64,000 bases of DNA from Trichopria drosophilae (GCA_030407085.1 CM059584.1:88114501-88178500); one strand, 5' to 3'; positions 31,781-44,395 are shown, counted from the stretch's first letter. Notes: generated from the letters alone by a model not told the origin. Made by a program: numbers and translations.

Positions 31781-34213
31781 AGGGTGTATCGAATTTTTTA
31801 AAATCGAAGTGAGTAGTGATAAAACGATAGTTTAAGATGCCCTATTCACGAAAAAAAATATAAAAAAAATTTAAAAACATATCTAGCATTCGCGCATGCG
31901 CGTCAAAAAAGTCGTTTTTTGGGCTTTTTTATTATTTTTCCTGTAAATTTGCGATTTTTTTTTTCCTTGACTTTTTTTATCTTAAATTGTGCCCAGAGTA
32001 TACATTTTTAAGACCCAAATTACAAAAAAAATTTTGAAATTTTTTCGCGCCTCTGAAAAATCGCTAAATATGACCATTTTTGCCCGGTAACGATAATCCG
32101 CTATAGCAAACCTGGTAAAAAACTGTCTATTCGAAAAAATAATATTTGACAATATGATTTTGATGTATTTTGGTCTCCTGATTACGAATATGATGCCAGA
32201 AATTGGCGCTCGTCAATATTTCGGCCGCTATCTTGAAAAAATAGCCAACAAAACGTGATTTTTTTCAAGTTTTTTTGCATTTACATATTGGAATAGTATT
32301 TTATGTAACAGGCGTACGGTTTTCTCGGCATTATGTTTGTTTTGAAGACCTAAAACTAGTTATTCCTGATGAGCAGCTACATTAACATCCGCGGACGATA
32401 ATGTAATAAGAACTTTATTTTGTTACTGCGAGAACGTAAAATGCAATTGAGTATTTCCAAATGTACATCGTATGGTAAAACAATATGTTTTAAGTTTAAA
32501 ATATCGATATTATTTAATCATTTCTGGTGTATTGCATTTATATTTCAAAAGAAACAATATTTACAGAATCATTTTTTCCTACACCTCTAATTCCGACATT
32601 TTACTATATTCTTATAAAATAAAAAAAATGATTATAATAACAGGTTTTACTTCTTTTTCGGTTCCACGCACTGTTTTGCGTTAACAAGCATAATACACAC
32701 TTAATTTAAAACTAAGAACCAAAGAATGAACTTACAAGGGGAACCCCAGAAGTGCATTTCGAATTTTTAACAATTTTTTTTTATTCTATAAACAAACAAA
32801 AAAAGGATACGTGTCTCAGCGTTTGATCTCACAGGGCTTTGTTTTTGGGCTGTGAATTTTTTAATTTTGAATATCAATACCTTTTAAGGAAACTTATTTA
32901 TTAATGTAGTCTTTACATAAGGACGGGATTTATGATTTATTGGGGATTTATGAATCGTGCTATATAAAATTTGAGCTCATAATATAAGTATTTGTACGTG
33001 AATTAAAGATGATCCCTAATCATCCGAAATAATAGTAGCGTCTTTCTAGACTTATGCAAAAAAAAACTTGAAAAAATCACGTTTTTAGAGTGTTTTTTTA
33101 AAGACGTCGGCCGAAATATTGCCGAATGTTTCACTGCTTCGAATTGCGAGAGTATACAATATGAATTTTCCGGCTCTTATTAGTACAATAAATAATGTTC
33201 GTCACTCGGTCGTAAGATTTCACGGCCTCGTGTGATCGGTCGATACTCGGACGGGCTTCGGCAGTCCTCGCAAGCTGCGGTCACCTTCGCGTCGTGAAAT
33301 CCACCTCTACGGCCTTGTAATGAAATAGTAAATTGTGTGACATGGAACTAAAACTGTCATTCTGGTCCAAGTATGGTGTTCGCGGTTCGAGTCGCAGCGA
33401 TAGCGCGCCGACGAGTCCGAGAACACATGCGACGACCGGAATGGTTTTAGTTACATGTTACACGCGATATTTTATGTAATAGGACTATGGTTTCCGAGGT
33501 AAACGATGCACCAAGCGACGGCGCAAGTCGATAGAATAATACTGAATGCGCAAGTGCACAAGTACTTAATGTTACATTATGAACAAGTGCGCATGCGCAT
33601 AGGACTATAATGTTACATTATCGTCCGCGGATGATAATGTAGCTGCTCATCAGTAATGACTAGTTTTAGGTCTTCAAAACAAACATAATGCCGAGAAAAC
33701 CGTACGCCTGTTACATAAAATACTATTCCAATATGTATATGCAAAAAAAATTGAAAAAAATCACGTTTTTTTGGTTATTTTTTCAAGATAGCGGCCGAAA
33801 TATTGACGAGCGCCAATTCTGGCATCATATTCGTAATCAGGAGACCAAAATCATATTGTCAAATATTATTTTTTCGAATAGCCAGTTTTTTACCAGGTTT
33901 GCTATAGCGGATTATCGTTACGGGGAAAAAATGGTCATATTTAGCAATTTTTCAGAGGCGCGAAAAAATTTCAAAATTTTTTTTGTAATTTGGGTCTTAA
34001 AGATGCATACTCTGGGCACAATTTAAGATAAAAAAAGTCAAGGAACAAAAAAATCGCAGTTACAGGAAAAATAATAAAAAACGACGTTTTTGACGCGCAT
34101 GCGCGAATGCTAGATATTTTAAAAAAATTTTTTTATATTTTTTTTCGTGAATAGGGCATCTTAAACAATCGTTTTATCACTACTCACTTCGATTTTAAAA
34201 AATTCGACTCGCC

Positions 34214-34215
<2 letters not shown>
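31781..34215. mobile_element. large foldback/MITE with ~600-bp inverted arms
   Basis: Left arm 31781-32409 and right arm 33613-34215 are inverted copies. They start AGGGTGTATCGAATTTTTTA (right end: AGGGCGAGTCG...) and share CTACTCACTTCGATTTTAAA in inverse and GCGCATGCGCG. The element lies in a TA microsatellite. The ~1.2 kb centre has a GC-richer part (33180-33560) and no transposase. Long similar arms suggest a hairpin-capable element mobilised by another transposon. Confidence 0.75.

Positions 34216-34299
<84 letters not shown>
34216..34299. repeat. compound (AT)n(GT)n microsatellite
   Basis: About 22 AT units are followed by about 19 GT units. This is the right part of the microsatellite split by the foldback element. 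Confidence 0.95.
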
Positions 34300-34836
34300 T
34301 TTTTTCAATTAGAGACGAAATAATGTCGCAACAATCATCAGTTTATATTGTAACAAATTTTCTCTATTGATTTTGTTGAACATTTGAAAAATAGTATTTT
34401 CTTAGCTTTAAAGATCACATCAGAATATTATTTAAAACTCTGCAATAAATTTGAAATAAATTATTATTATTCTGAGACAATTTGTCAAAAAAAAAATTGT
34501 GAATGCAATTTCCACTTACAAGAAAATCGCAGTCATGAACTTGAAGTTCATGAAAGTTCTTGAAGTTGGTTGAAGTTTTCTTGGTATCTCTAAATTCGGT
34601 GATATTTATACGTAGCCCGATATATTCGCTCGACCGAAAAATCTAAGGGATAATATGCACAACCTCGCAATCAATTCGAACGAACGCGAAATTCTGCACA
34701 AAACTTAATTAAAATAATCGCCTTCTGAAATTTGATATTTGCGCGCAACAATTCAGGACGTATTTCGGACTCGTAGGTCAGAACGAAACTTCCCAATTTT
34801 CTAGTGTTTCGCCATTCTGCGCCACGTGCTGCCCCC

Positions 34837-36022
34837 TGTAACAATTCCTACTCATACTTTAATTATCTTTTGGTAATCGTACAAACAATAAAAATTAAAA
34901 TGTCAATTACAGTTAATATCATTATTAAAATTACAGATAGGAATCATTGGTGCTGAAATAAAAAACGTCATTATATTGTCATTCAATTAAAATTATATTT
35001 TCATAATTTGAATTTTATAAATAATCGAAGTCGTCAATAAACAATTTATTACTGCACACATACCAACACACTCGAAGTCAAGAATATCGCGAATAAAAAA
35101 TAAGCGTCATCATTAAAATAAAGTCATCGAGTGTTTGGTAAGTTGTGTGGAATTGTCATTGTCATATAAAAATTCATTCATTTCGTCAACGGAATAAATT
35201 ACGAGGGACGATAATAATTTACGCGGAAATAAATAATGAGTACGGGAATAAATAATACGCGGTCACACATTCATATTACATATACATTAACAGACATATT
35301 TTGGTATCACATAAGAATAAATTACACAATATGATTTCATTTATTAACGGACGGAAGAGAAAGAGGCTCACGTAATTTTTCTCCTTTCGGCGTTCTTTTT
35401 TCTTCTTGTTCCGGTCATTGCTCCATCCGTCTCGTGATTCTGATGATTCGGCTGCTATCACATCGTGAATCCTTGTGGGTGCCGAACTCCCTCGAGACAA
35501 CGAGGGAGAGGACCAGTAGCCTCGTTTGCAACCGCGACGAACGGAGTGCCGTCGTCGTTCCGTAGAATTTTTGGTCAAAATTTAGTTCTCGCCGCCTCCA
35601 TTGGAATTTTCGAATCGTTGCTGGCTGATGAGGTAGCGTGGGCCCACTTTGAATCCAGAGCAGACAGGGTCTCCGGACAGTCATTTGATCGACTTGAATT
35701 TGACAGCCCGCCCCTCATTTGGATTTGGAGCGCATGCGCGCCATCGCGGCGGCACATGCAGCTCCGAGCTTGGAACTCTGAATCCGCGCGCTGATCCCAC
35801 GTGGGCTTGGGATCAAAATGGCCGACCGAACGGCGAAAGCGCGCATCGTGTCCTCTGTATGTTATTCATTTTCCGCGTTCCCGTCGTTATTTCGCTTGTC
35901 AGCGCATAATCCGCGAATTCTACATAAGCTGGCAAACACGTCGATATAATTTTCGTAACGGTCCTCTTTCTCTCCGTCGCTCCTTCTCTTCCGCGCGCGA
36001 TTAGTTTAAACGGCTCGTTACA
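34837..36022 (-). mobile_element. solo LTR, 1.19 kb
   Basis: The ends TGTAAC (34837) and GTTACA (36022) are inverted and flanked by CCCC on both sides (34833-34836, 36023-36026), the 4-bp target duplication of gypsy-type integrases. The orientation is uncertain; a GC-rich centre (35460-35860) lies inside. The ORFs here have no domains. No internal gag/pol is attached, so it is a recombined solo LTR. Confidence 0.65.
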
Positions 36023-36026
36023 CCCC

Positions 36027-37449
36027 TTCTACTCTGCCAGTTCCCCTCGCCGGTAAGGATAGGGAGGGGGTACAGTAAAAAGTAATTAAGCAAATGATTA
36101 TTTGTTTCTTTTCTACAGTTCTTTTCCCTGTTAATTCAGTCAAAATTATAAGAACATTTTCCCTTCCATGCTTAATAATTTGTATAATCCCAGTGTTATT
36201 ATGTTAATTTGTTTTAAATGTCGAAATTTTGTTTTAGGTTAGACATTCGACCAGTATTTCGAATGCCACGTTGCTGGTCGAAAACAAAAAAGCGTAGCCA
36301 TTTACCCGCCCTGGCGATGCTCATGTTCTTTGATTTCATTCACGCGATGTTAGCCAATAATGCATCTATTCCAATTTCTCCCCGGTAATGAAAAACCTCA
36401 AGCAACTATTGTCAATTTCAGTGCTGAATAATTCAAAAACTGTAGCTGCTTTGAAATTTGTTCAAAGGATAAAGTTTCTTACAACTATCTAAATAATTGA
36501 TCAGTATTCTGGTAACATAAGTGGAAGACTCACCCCGTACATATATGTATATATTACACAAACTTAATAATACATTTTCTGCATTTTTATCGTTTAAAAC
36601 ATCATTTATGAATCTTATGAAAAGAATATTATAATACTATACAAATCCGGAAATTTCGGTCAAAAAGATGCCACAGGTGTCATAATTCTTAAACATAGAA
36701 CAACGCAATTTTATTTAAAACCTAAGCCAATGGATGTTTCAAATAACATTAATATGATTTGCATAATTAGTGATTCCTAATTGTACTAATATGTTTTTAA
36801 TTACTACAAAACGTCGACACACAAATCAAATAGGAACACAATGAATTTGATAAACAAAAATCTTCATATTCTCTAAAAAATTTAAATTCTTCGTTCTTTC
36901 AGCAGCTTTGAAAATTCAGTAAAAGAAAAATTCAAAATGTTCTATTGGCAAAAATCTTAAATGCATTATTTACAACGTAAAAAACGAATGTAAACAAATT
37001 TATTACTTTTAAACATAAAAATAAGTGTGAAAACAAATTGCAACAAAATTTTCATTATATCTATACAAAAGTACATTTGAAGATAAACGATTACTTTTTT
37101 TTTGTTACTGTACGATATATAGCAATCGAGTTGTGGACATTTACAAATTTTCAGTTTTTAAAAAAACGAAAATTTTGACAAATTCTCATTCTTTCAGATT
37201 CTTTTAACAAAATTCGTCTACGACAAAAATGTAAAACGTTATAAACAATTATTTACAAGAGAACGCGATTTTTCCTTTATACAAATTTTTCAATCAATAT
37301 TTTCATGTCGAACAAGAAAAGTCATTGCGTCAAAGCCATAAAGTATCGTGTTTTTAATGACTTAGCTATAAATATTCGCAATAACATACGGGAAGATTCA
37401 AGATGGCGGCTCTAAAACAGCGTCGGAAGCTATTTTTTGTAAAATATTA
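36027..37449. other. AT-rich DNA without recognisable genes
   Basis: Only short chance ORFs and A/T runs are seen. A short near-palindrome with TTCGACCAG/CTGGTCGAA lies at 36248-36281. Confidence 0.35.
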
Positions 37450-37460
37450 GTTTTGTTACG

Positions 37461-37480
37461 ACCCAGTGAATATCTCGAAC
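37461..37480. repeat. AATATCTCG..CGAGATATT palindrome
   Basis: Nine-base arms AATATCTCG and CGAGATATT are separated by AA, close to the left end of the solo LTR. Confidence 0.7.
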
Positions 37481-38291
37481 GAGATATTAACTGAATTGCA
37501 ACAAGGGCGTGTAACTCAGTAGAATCACTGGGTTCTTTAGGTGAGTGGGGGCTACTGATGACACAGGAAAGTCAGGAATAAGGGTACAATAAGGAAACAC
37601 TTTATTTGGTTGAAATTAATTAATTTATTGCTGGTTTGATAACATTTCTTTAGGTGTACAAAGTGGTGTTGTTGGATGAGGGGAAAGAGGGGTAAGGGAG
37701 GTTCTATTATGGGGAAAAATTCCTTCGCAGTCTGTCGCTCATTTTCCTCCAGGATAAGGTGAACCACTTTTTGGGAAGTTTGGGCGCTGAAACTTTTGTC
37801 CTGCTCGACGGCGTTTGACTGAAAAATATTTGTTTCTTTTTAGATATTCATTTTTTTGTTTGAGAACTCGCGAAAGTGAGAAAATAAAATATTATAAAAC
37901 TAATCAATTGTATTGTTCATTTAGGTAACGCTCTACTAAAAATCTTTAGAACATCGAATGTGAGGAAGGTATTTCCCTAAGAATGCATCTTTAATATTAA
38001 ATATATATTTGGGACATTCCACGCGAAACGGGCCACTTTTTTAAACTTATTTTTTTATTCCAATTTTATCTATTTACACTTGAAGGGACTTGCAAATGTA
38101 ACATATTTGATCAATGAAAACTTAAAAATTCAGAATTTTTAAAATGTTAAAGCATATTTAATTTTTTAAATTTTAAATATAGCCATTGTTTATCATTATT
38201 TTTACACAAAAGGAAATGCATAAAAAATTAATACGCCACATGATTTTTATAGCTTTTGCACAAGCTTTCTATTAAAAATATTTATTTTCAT

Positions 38292-40013
38292 TTATATGAA
38301 CAAATTAAGGGGGTAAAATGCAATTAAAGTTTTAAAATCACTTTTTATATTTGTATGTGTCCTTAAAAAAATCCCCAAAAAATCTAGAAAATTACCCACA
38401 AAAAACACGTCCGTTCGTTTAAGATTTCTTTTGGCCCATTCAACGAGAGCATGAGGTGTGAGAATTGGTTCACCAGATGTTATTTGCAAACTCGCACGAC
38501 GAGCTCCTCTTTTTAATACGGCACCAATGCCATCACAAGCACCCTTTCCATGCGCTGTGGCAAAAAAATGCTACTCCGCTTTAAGTCCGAAGTCTTCTTC
38601 ATGATGCATCAAATTCATAAACTGAAATCGATTTTTGTACTGCTGTGCCGCTCCATCAGTTACATAAATCACTTTTTCTACAAAACAAGTAGACTTTATA
38701 TCATTAATTACGATATTTTGCGCAAGGTACACTGCTGTTGTATCATGATGAAGACAATCAGACAATACTACCAGGCTTTTGTGCTTCAACTGCATTTGTT
38801 CATCACGGTAGTAATATACGACCGGGTGAACACTGCACTGATTATTATTGAAGTGAAATGACTGAACAGCGTCTTGGGCGACAAACGCGTAATTTTCAGA
38901 GAAGTCCATATGAACAAGAACTTCACCTCTTTGCAACGTTTCCTTTTTGCTTCACACGTAAGCACCTTGTTGCTTGGTAATAAAATGGTGCAATTTCAGA
39001 ATTGACAGGCACTTAGAGAATTCGTCTATGAATTCATATACATCCATTGTTTGCGTCAGCAATGTGGATCTATCAACTGTCTGTCACTTTTGAAACTGAA
39101 CAGTCTCGATTTCGGCCTTCTCAAATAAATCTGTGAGCCGGGCAGTAAGCAGCTCAACACCAGGACACGACTTACATTCGTCGAAGTAACATTTCTCCGT
39201 GGAATTAAGGCAAACAATGCTAGCAATACAATCTTTGTACGTTCGCAAAGGTTCATCAGAATCCGATGTCAGCTCCGATAAGTCCGCAGCATCTACCATT
39301 AACTTAAAATTCTGGTGATACGTACAAACGCATACGCTGTGCGTGCCGCTTGCGCCGGCGAGAACACAGTTCGGAGGTCGAAGTGTAGCAAACTTACTAA
39401 AACTAATGCGATTATCTGGGTATTTTTCAATATATAAACGATGTAGTTCTCGTAAGTTACACAGAACCAACCGTTTTTGTAGCTATACTTTCTCGCCAGT
39501 AACGTCTCTAATGACAACAGTATCTTTCATACCAGGCTTCATACGACTATTTTCGTCGTCTTCGTAGAAACTTCGCACAGCCTGTGCCGTTTCATCTGAT
39601 ATTTGACGACCCGGGCGATGTGTTGGAAATGAAAATACGCCTCGTGTAGATACAAGTATTTTAGCTGCTTTCGCCATTCGCCTAGATGTATTGAATTCCT
39701 TACCGAGTTGACGTTCACTCCATGACTTTGGAGCGGTTATCAAGATACAAATTCGCTCAGCATGAGTGGTATTACTGTCTGCGAATTTAAGTTTCAAATT
39801 CTCCAACATGTCTTCTAATTGTGTTTCTCTCGAAAGCGGCTTAGTTGACAAGGATTGGTCATTTGGAGGCACGAAATCGACATCGTCGGAAATGTCGTTA
39901 TCTTCATAATTGTCACATAAAACATCTTTCATTTCAACATCATCTACTTGCAACAACCGAGAAGACGAGTTAGGTATTGTAGGTTGAGAGGAAGTATGCG
40001 GATTAAATGCCAT
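38292..40013 (-). pseudogene. Sola-like transposase: single frame with four nonsense codons
   Basis: ATG at 40013 opens a 573-codon frame with no indel, broken by stops at 39483 (TAG), 39084 (TGA), ~38952 (TGA) and 38571 (TAG). Domains in order: an acidic N-terminus; a helix-turn-helix-like SWSERQLGKEFNTSRRMAKA; a Cys motif (CVCTYHQNF ... CYFDECKSCPG); the catalytic core with VHMDFSENY (first Asp), VVLSDCLHHDTTAVY and IYVTDGAAQQYKN (further Asp); and ATAHGKGACDGIGAVLKRG. The last ~30 codons run into the inverted repeat. Each stop can arise by one C-to-T or G-to-A change. It is the intact-frame relative of the gene at 12309-13991. Confidence 0.7.
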
Positions 40014-41176
40014 TAGCCGACTAACTTTTCTGAAGGATACCGAAGATCTCCTCCTTTGTGCTCCTTAACGCCTAAATCCTTAAAGGGATTAATGCATTCA
40101 TTATAACGCGGCATAACGAACAAATTTAATTAAGAAAAATATTTTTCCGTACTTTATGAGCGACACAAATGCAGAAAATATAGCCAGAGTTATATAGTTT
40201 CTTTAAAAAAAAACTATTCAACACACCAAATGCGGCTAGCCGCAATGGGCAATCGTACAGTGTAGAGCAACGTGGGTTAAGAGTAAGCGGGTTAAGGAAA
40301 AATTATTAACTCAGGCAATTTACAGACGAAATAGTCCAACAAAATGAAAAGCAGAATAGAACGTAAAATAGTGTTACAAGACATACGATCGAATAAAGGA
40401 GTCATGGAGCGTCTTATACGCAGTTCTCGTGGCGTAACTTCTCTTGCGAGAAACGGTACGCAGTGGTCGGAAATCGAGAAAAACCTAACGAAAGTGAGAA
40501 AGAGCTTCTCTAATTGCATAATAATGAGTTTCTATAAGCTTTTAAAGTCGCTGATTACGAATTTGATATTAAATTACAGATATGACAGCTGTCAATAACT
40601 AAATTGACAATTGTTATTAATTTATTTTTTTATATAAATTTCCGTTTAATGTAGATGCACTTCATGTTAAGTGCCTCATTATTATTGTTTATGATTATTA
40701 CGATCATGTTTTTCAGGTGCGCCATATTAGGACAGTTAATTGGCATTTTTATAAACTAATTTTATACATTATATTCTGTATAATAAATTATGTAAGCTAT
40801 TAAATTAAACAAAATGCTTAATAACAACGCAAGAAGTGCATAATGCCATACATTACGCCGAAAAGTGGCGGAAAATTGATGTATAAGGTTTTTATATATT
40901 TTGGCACAGTTCGACACCGTTGATCACAATTTACTCAATTATACATAAAAAACACAGAAATTATGTTTAAAATGAAAAAAAAATTATAGTACGATCATGT
41001 GGAAGGGAGATACACGCAGTTAATTATCCGAGGCACATGGCCCCTGCGTTGTATGCCTTCACGTGTAATCCGGGGGCCTTCTCGTTTTGCCGTTCGTTTG
41101 AAATGGATTTTTCGCATATAATAAGTGCTCATACCATAATTTCGCACTTACGGGTGGTTTCGTATTTGAAAGGGGT

Positions 41177-41560
41177 AATTTTCTAGATTTTTTGGGGGTT
41201 TTTTTAAGGACACATACAAATATAAAAAGTGATTTTAAAACTTTAATTGCATTTTACCCCCTTAATTTGTTCATATAAATGAAAATAAATATTTTTAATA
41301 GAGAGATTGTGCAAAAAGCTATACAAATCATGTGGCGTATAAATTTTTTTATGCATTTCCTTTTGTGTAAAAATAATGATAAACAATGGCTATATTTAAA
41401 ATTTAAAAAATTAAATGCGCTATAACATTTTAAAAATTTTGAATTTTTAAGTTTTCATTGATCAAATATGTCACATTTGCAAGTCCCTTCAAGTGTAAAT
41501 AGGTAAAATTGGAATAAAAAAATAAGTTAAAAAAAAGGCCCGTTTCGCGTGGAATGTCCC
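41177..41560. repeat. right inverted repeat of the Sola-like transposon
   Basis: Inverted copy of 38011-38395; for example TTTTAAGGACACATACAAAT here pairs with ATTTGTATGTGTCCTTAAAA there. Only scattered mismatches. Confidence 0.9.
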
Positions 41561-41703
41561 ATTTATATTGTCTCTATTTTTAGAATTAAAAAAGATCATT
41601 TATTTAGGAAAAAATAATGATAATAACAGGAATATTAGTCGCGTGAGAGGGTCGACTTCGTCTCGGTGGGCTGTGCGCAATAGGTAGGAGAAAAGGAGCT
41701 GTG

Positions 41704-41845
41704 GTTTCGCAGGCCTACCCGCTATGCCACAAAAGAAAAGGGGGGGGGGGGTGCGATTTCGCAGACCGACCCGCTATGTCGCAAAGGGAAAAGGTTTGCG
41801 TGAATTCGCAGGCCTACCCGCTATGTCACGAAAGGAAAGGAGAAG
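41704..41845. repeat. three-copy ~47-bp minisatellite
   Basis: TTCGCAGGCCTACCCGCTAT followed by G(C/T)CRC and an A/G-rich linker occurs three times (41705, ~41757, ~41804). A G-run of ten lies in the first linker. Located inside the solo LTR. Confidence 0.8.
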
Positions 41846-42699
41846 AGAGGGATCATTTGTTCATTTATAAAATAAAGAGATACTTACTTATTTCTTTTCG
41901 CTGGTCCCTTTTCGAACGGCGATCAGCTGTTCCAAATGAATGGGCGTCCTGTATTCTTCCCTGGAGTTTTTCGGAGCCACTGTTCTGCTGAACGACGGAC
42001 TTGTTCTGTGGATCTCGGTTGCTTGGCCAGATGAACTTCTCTATCTGAAGATCTTGAATTCTTCCTGTGGTAGAGCAGACGATCTAGTCTGCATCGCCCG
42101 GAAAATCTCCCCGCAATCCTCTACTACGATTCCTACTATTCTATAGTCCGACAATGATTCACTACTATTCTCTAGTCTTCTCTAGTCCCCTCGTCCGATT
42201 TTCTGTACGCGACAGCGTATTTATGGTGGGCCATAGTTTTATCCCCGCTTTGAGTTTTTCCCCTTCTATTTTGAAAATGGTGGATTTGTGTGTTGGACAG
42301 GTTTTAGGGAAATAGGGAAATAGGCCAAGGAGGAAGCACGCATTAACCAATGCTTTTACATTATTGTTATAAGATACGGTGTAGTAGATAGCTGTTTAGA
42401 ACGTACCCGTTTTCTCTTTTATTCTTAGAAAAGTCAAAAAGCGGTAACTTGATAGTTATAAGAAAAGTTTTTCGGCTTAGGCAACGCGAGCCATCTTCTG
42501 ATTTATGGCTAATAAAAGTTAAAAGAAAGTCTAATTTTAAGCGGTTACGTTCTAACATGCTGCGTCTACGTGATCTCAAGGCTATATTAAAAAAAGCGAC
42601 TCGTTTGTCCGATACCGACATATAATTACGAACATTTTCGGATTTGTGAATGCATTCAAAAAAAGGGTAATCGCGCTAGTTACGGGGACGTAACAGTTT

Positions 42700-43090
42700 A
42701 GTGTACCAAATCTCAAAAAATTATCCGATCTTGATAAAACTGGGTACCAATAAGTTTTTGGGGTCTCTGAGTATGAATTTCCAGTTATTTTTCAAACATT
42801 CAAAATGACGGATCCAATATGGCGGCCAAAAATTACATTTTGTTTTTAATTTTCGTCAAAATTGATATATGCGGGTTTTTCAGGACGTTGATTACGTGAA
42901 TGAATTCATTTTTCAAAAATTCAAAATAGCGTTCTTTTTTATTTTTAATTATTTTTATAAATTATATTTATAAATTAGGAGATATTTTTTTTTTTAATTT
43001 AAAACTAGATGCCTTTGACCCGGGTGTCTACAATTTTGGCTAAATTCGTATTGCAGTTCCCTGACGAAAGGGTGATGCTTCCGGGAATAT
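42700..43090. other. non-coding DNA with CAAAATGGCGG-like motifs
   Basis: It contains TTTTTCAAACATTCAAAATG, ATGGCGGCCAAAA and a second TTTTTCAAAAATTCAAAAT. No ORF. Looks like repeat-derived sequence but the ends are unknown. Confidence 0.3.
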
Positions 43091-43094
43091 TCCC

Positions 43095-44395
43095 ATTTTA
43101 ACACTGCCAGGAAAGAAGGCGGCAGAGGGTAGTTCTAGCATCGTTAGGTTCGAGTAGTTTCTATACTTATATTGTAACAATATCTTGTTCCTTAAAAAGG
43201 GTGAATATGCCAATGAATGGATGGTTAAGCATTTTTCGCACTTTGATCGATTGTAACTTTTGAATTCTTTTATGAAAATTTAATTATGATACCACCATTA
43301 GAATCGTTAGACTCTGCTCTTTATGACCGTGTAGTTCAACCTTTGATTTTATTTAATTATTAACCTCGTCTTCATACGTTTGTAAAAAAATACGCTAAAC
43401 CCCAATAAATAGACGGGTTACGCCAGTTTTGGATGGCTTTAAAACTTTGCTTTGATTTTACAAAATAATAAACACTGGAAGATCAATAGTACTGTAAATA
43501 TTGTTTTGAATGTTCAAAGAACATAAAAACATGGATTTTGTTGCATGTTGTGCATCATACATTCATAAGAAATAGAAATATGTAGAAAATCGTCCATTCA
43601 TTGGTAGTCGTCCATTCATTGGCATATTCACCCTATATTAAAATTGAAAATGAGCATTTTCAAAACTTCGATCCCGACCGCAGATCAGCCGAAGCACTCA
43701 TAAATGAGCACGTCTTGTTCACACTGATGCTTAAAAAAACAAAAATTAATGAAATTTTTATACTAAAATAAAATTTAATCAAATTTTTAAAGTTACCCCC
43801 CCCCCTGATACCCGCCTCACGCCCCTGCTTCCTCTGTGTCTCTGTTTTTCATGTAACGTATATAATATACATACATATTGTATATGTGTATATACAATTT
43901 ATGTTAATTTCATGTTAATTTGCTTTTTACGGCATTATCGTTGATTTTACGAAGAAATGAATCAAACCTTTTTTGTAGAGAATTCGATGTTCTATATTTT
44001 TTGTTTAAAACATTTTTTTGTACGATTTGTAGTTTTTGTTAAAAAATGGAAAAACGTGTTTTTTGAGCGTTTTTTTGTTAAACCTCCCCATAATCTAGTA
44101 TGCATTGTCTCCAAAAACTAATCAGATCTAAGTTTGGCCAAGAGAAACCCAAATCCGTTTGTACTTTTTAAATTCGCCCTGCCAGTCGCGAGATATCGCG
44201 TATACAAAATTTTGCCCACGGACGGCCGGACGGACGGACGTACAACCTAACGGACACCAATTTTTTATTGTTGCTTTGGGTTCCTTAGGGTCTGAAATGT
44301 CGACATTTGATGAAAAACTATAGGGTAATTTTTTTGCCCGAAATGACCAAATTCAATACTTCGTCCATACTTAGTCTGGGTCGAAGTAATTGGCC
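43095..44395 (+). repeat. dispersed repeat family, copy B (carrying a MITE)
   Basis: Blocks: TTTTAACACTGCC, then GAAAATGAGCATTTTCAAAA + CTTCGATCCCGACC, then CCTTTTTTGTAGAGAATT, CTAATCAGATCTAAG, GGACGGACGTAC, GGTTCCTTAGGGTCTGAAA and finally CTGGGTCGAAGTAAT. The outer CTTCGAYCC/GGGTCGAAG pair suggests inverted ends of an element of ~700 bp. Non-coding. Confidence 0.65.
43198..43634. mobile_element. 437-bp MITE with AGGGTGAATATGCCAATGAA ends
   Basis: Inverted ends of at least 23 bp (43198-43220 and 43612-43634). The right end repeats CGTCCATTCATTGG twice. It splits copy B of the dispersed repeat: its left flank matches the start, and its right flank the continuation, of copies A and C. Target duplication unclear. 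Confidence 0.75.

Larger units (their letters stand above)
38011..41560 (-). mobile_element. Sola-like DNA transposon with ~385-bp inverted repeats
   Basis: The ends GGGACATTCCACGCGAAACG (38011) and its inverse (41560) continue as inverted repeats for ~385 bp. They are flanked by ATTT on both sides, a 4-bp target duplication. One transposase gene lies inside on the minus strand. A 4-bp duplication plus a DDE gene of this type fits the Sola superfamily, which I infer rather than know. It inserted into a solo LTR. Confidence 0.7.
37454..42695. mobile_element. solo LTR (~1.7 kb) interrupted by a Sola-like transposon
   Basis: TGTTACGACC at 37454 and GGGGACGTAACA ending at 42695 are inverted termini flanked by GTTT (37450-37453 and 42696-42699). 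Removing the transposon (38011-41560) leaves ~1.7 kb. The left part holds a 20-bp palindrome (37461-37480). The right part holds a triplicated minisatellite and GC-richer sequence. No coding domain belongs to it. Confidence 0.6.

Noticed and set aside
32366..32409. CTGATGAGCAGC... resembling a hammerhead core, repeated inversely at 33613-33653
   Set aside because: No GAAA box or stem II partner follows; the sequence is simply the inner end of the foldback arms.
35276..36004. Several overlapping ORFs on both strands, 60-109 codons
   Set aside because: All lie inside a solo LTR with GC-richer sequence; none shows a protein family pattern.
37552..37767. 71-codon minus ORF
   Set aside because: Lies within the solo LTR; no recognisable domain.
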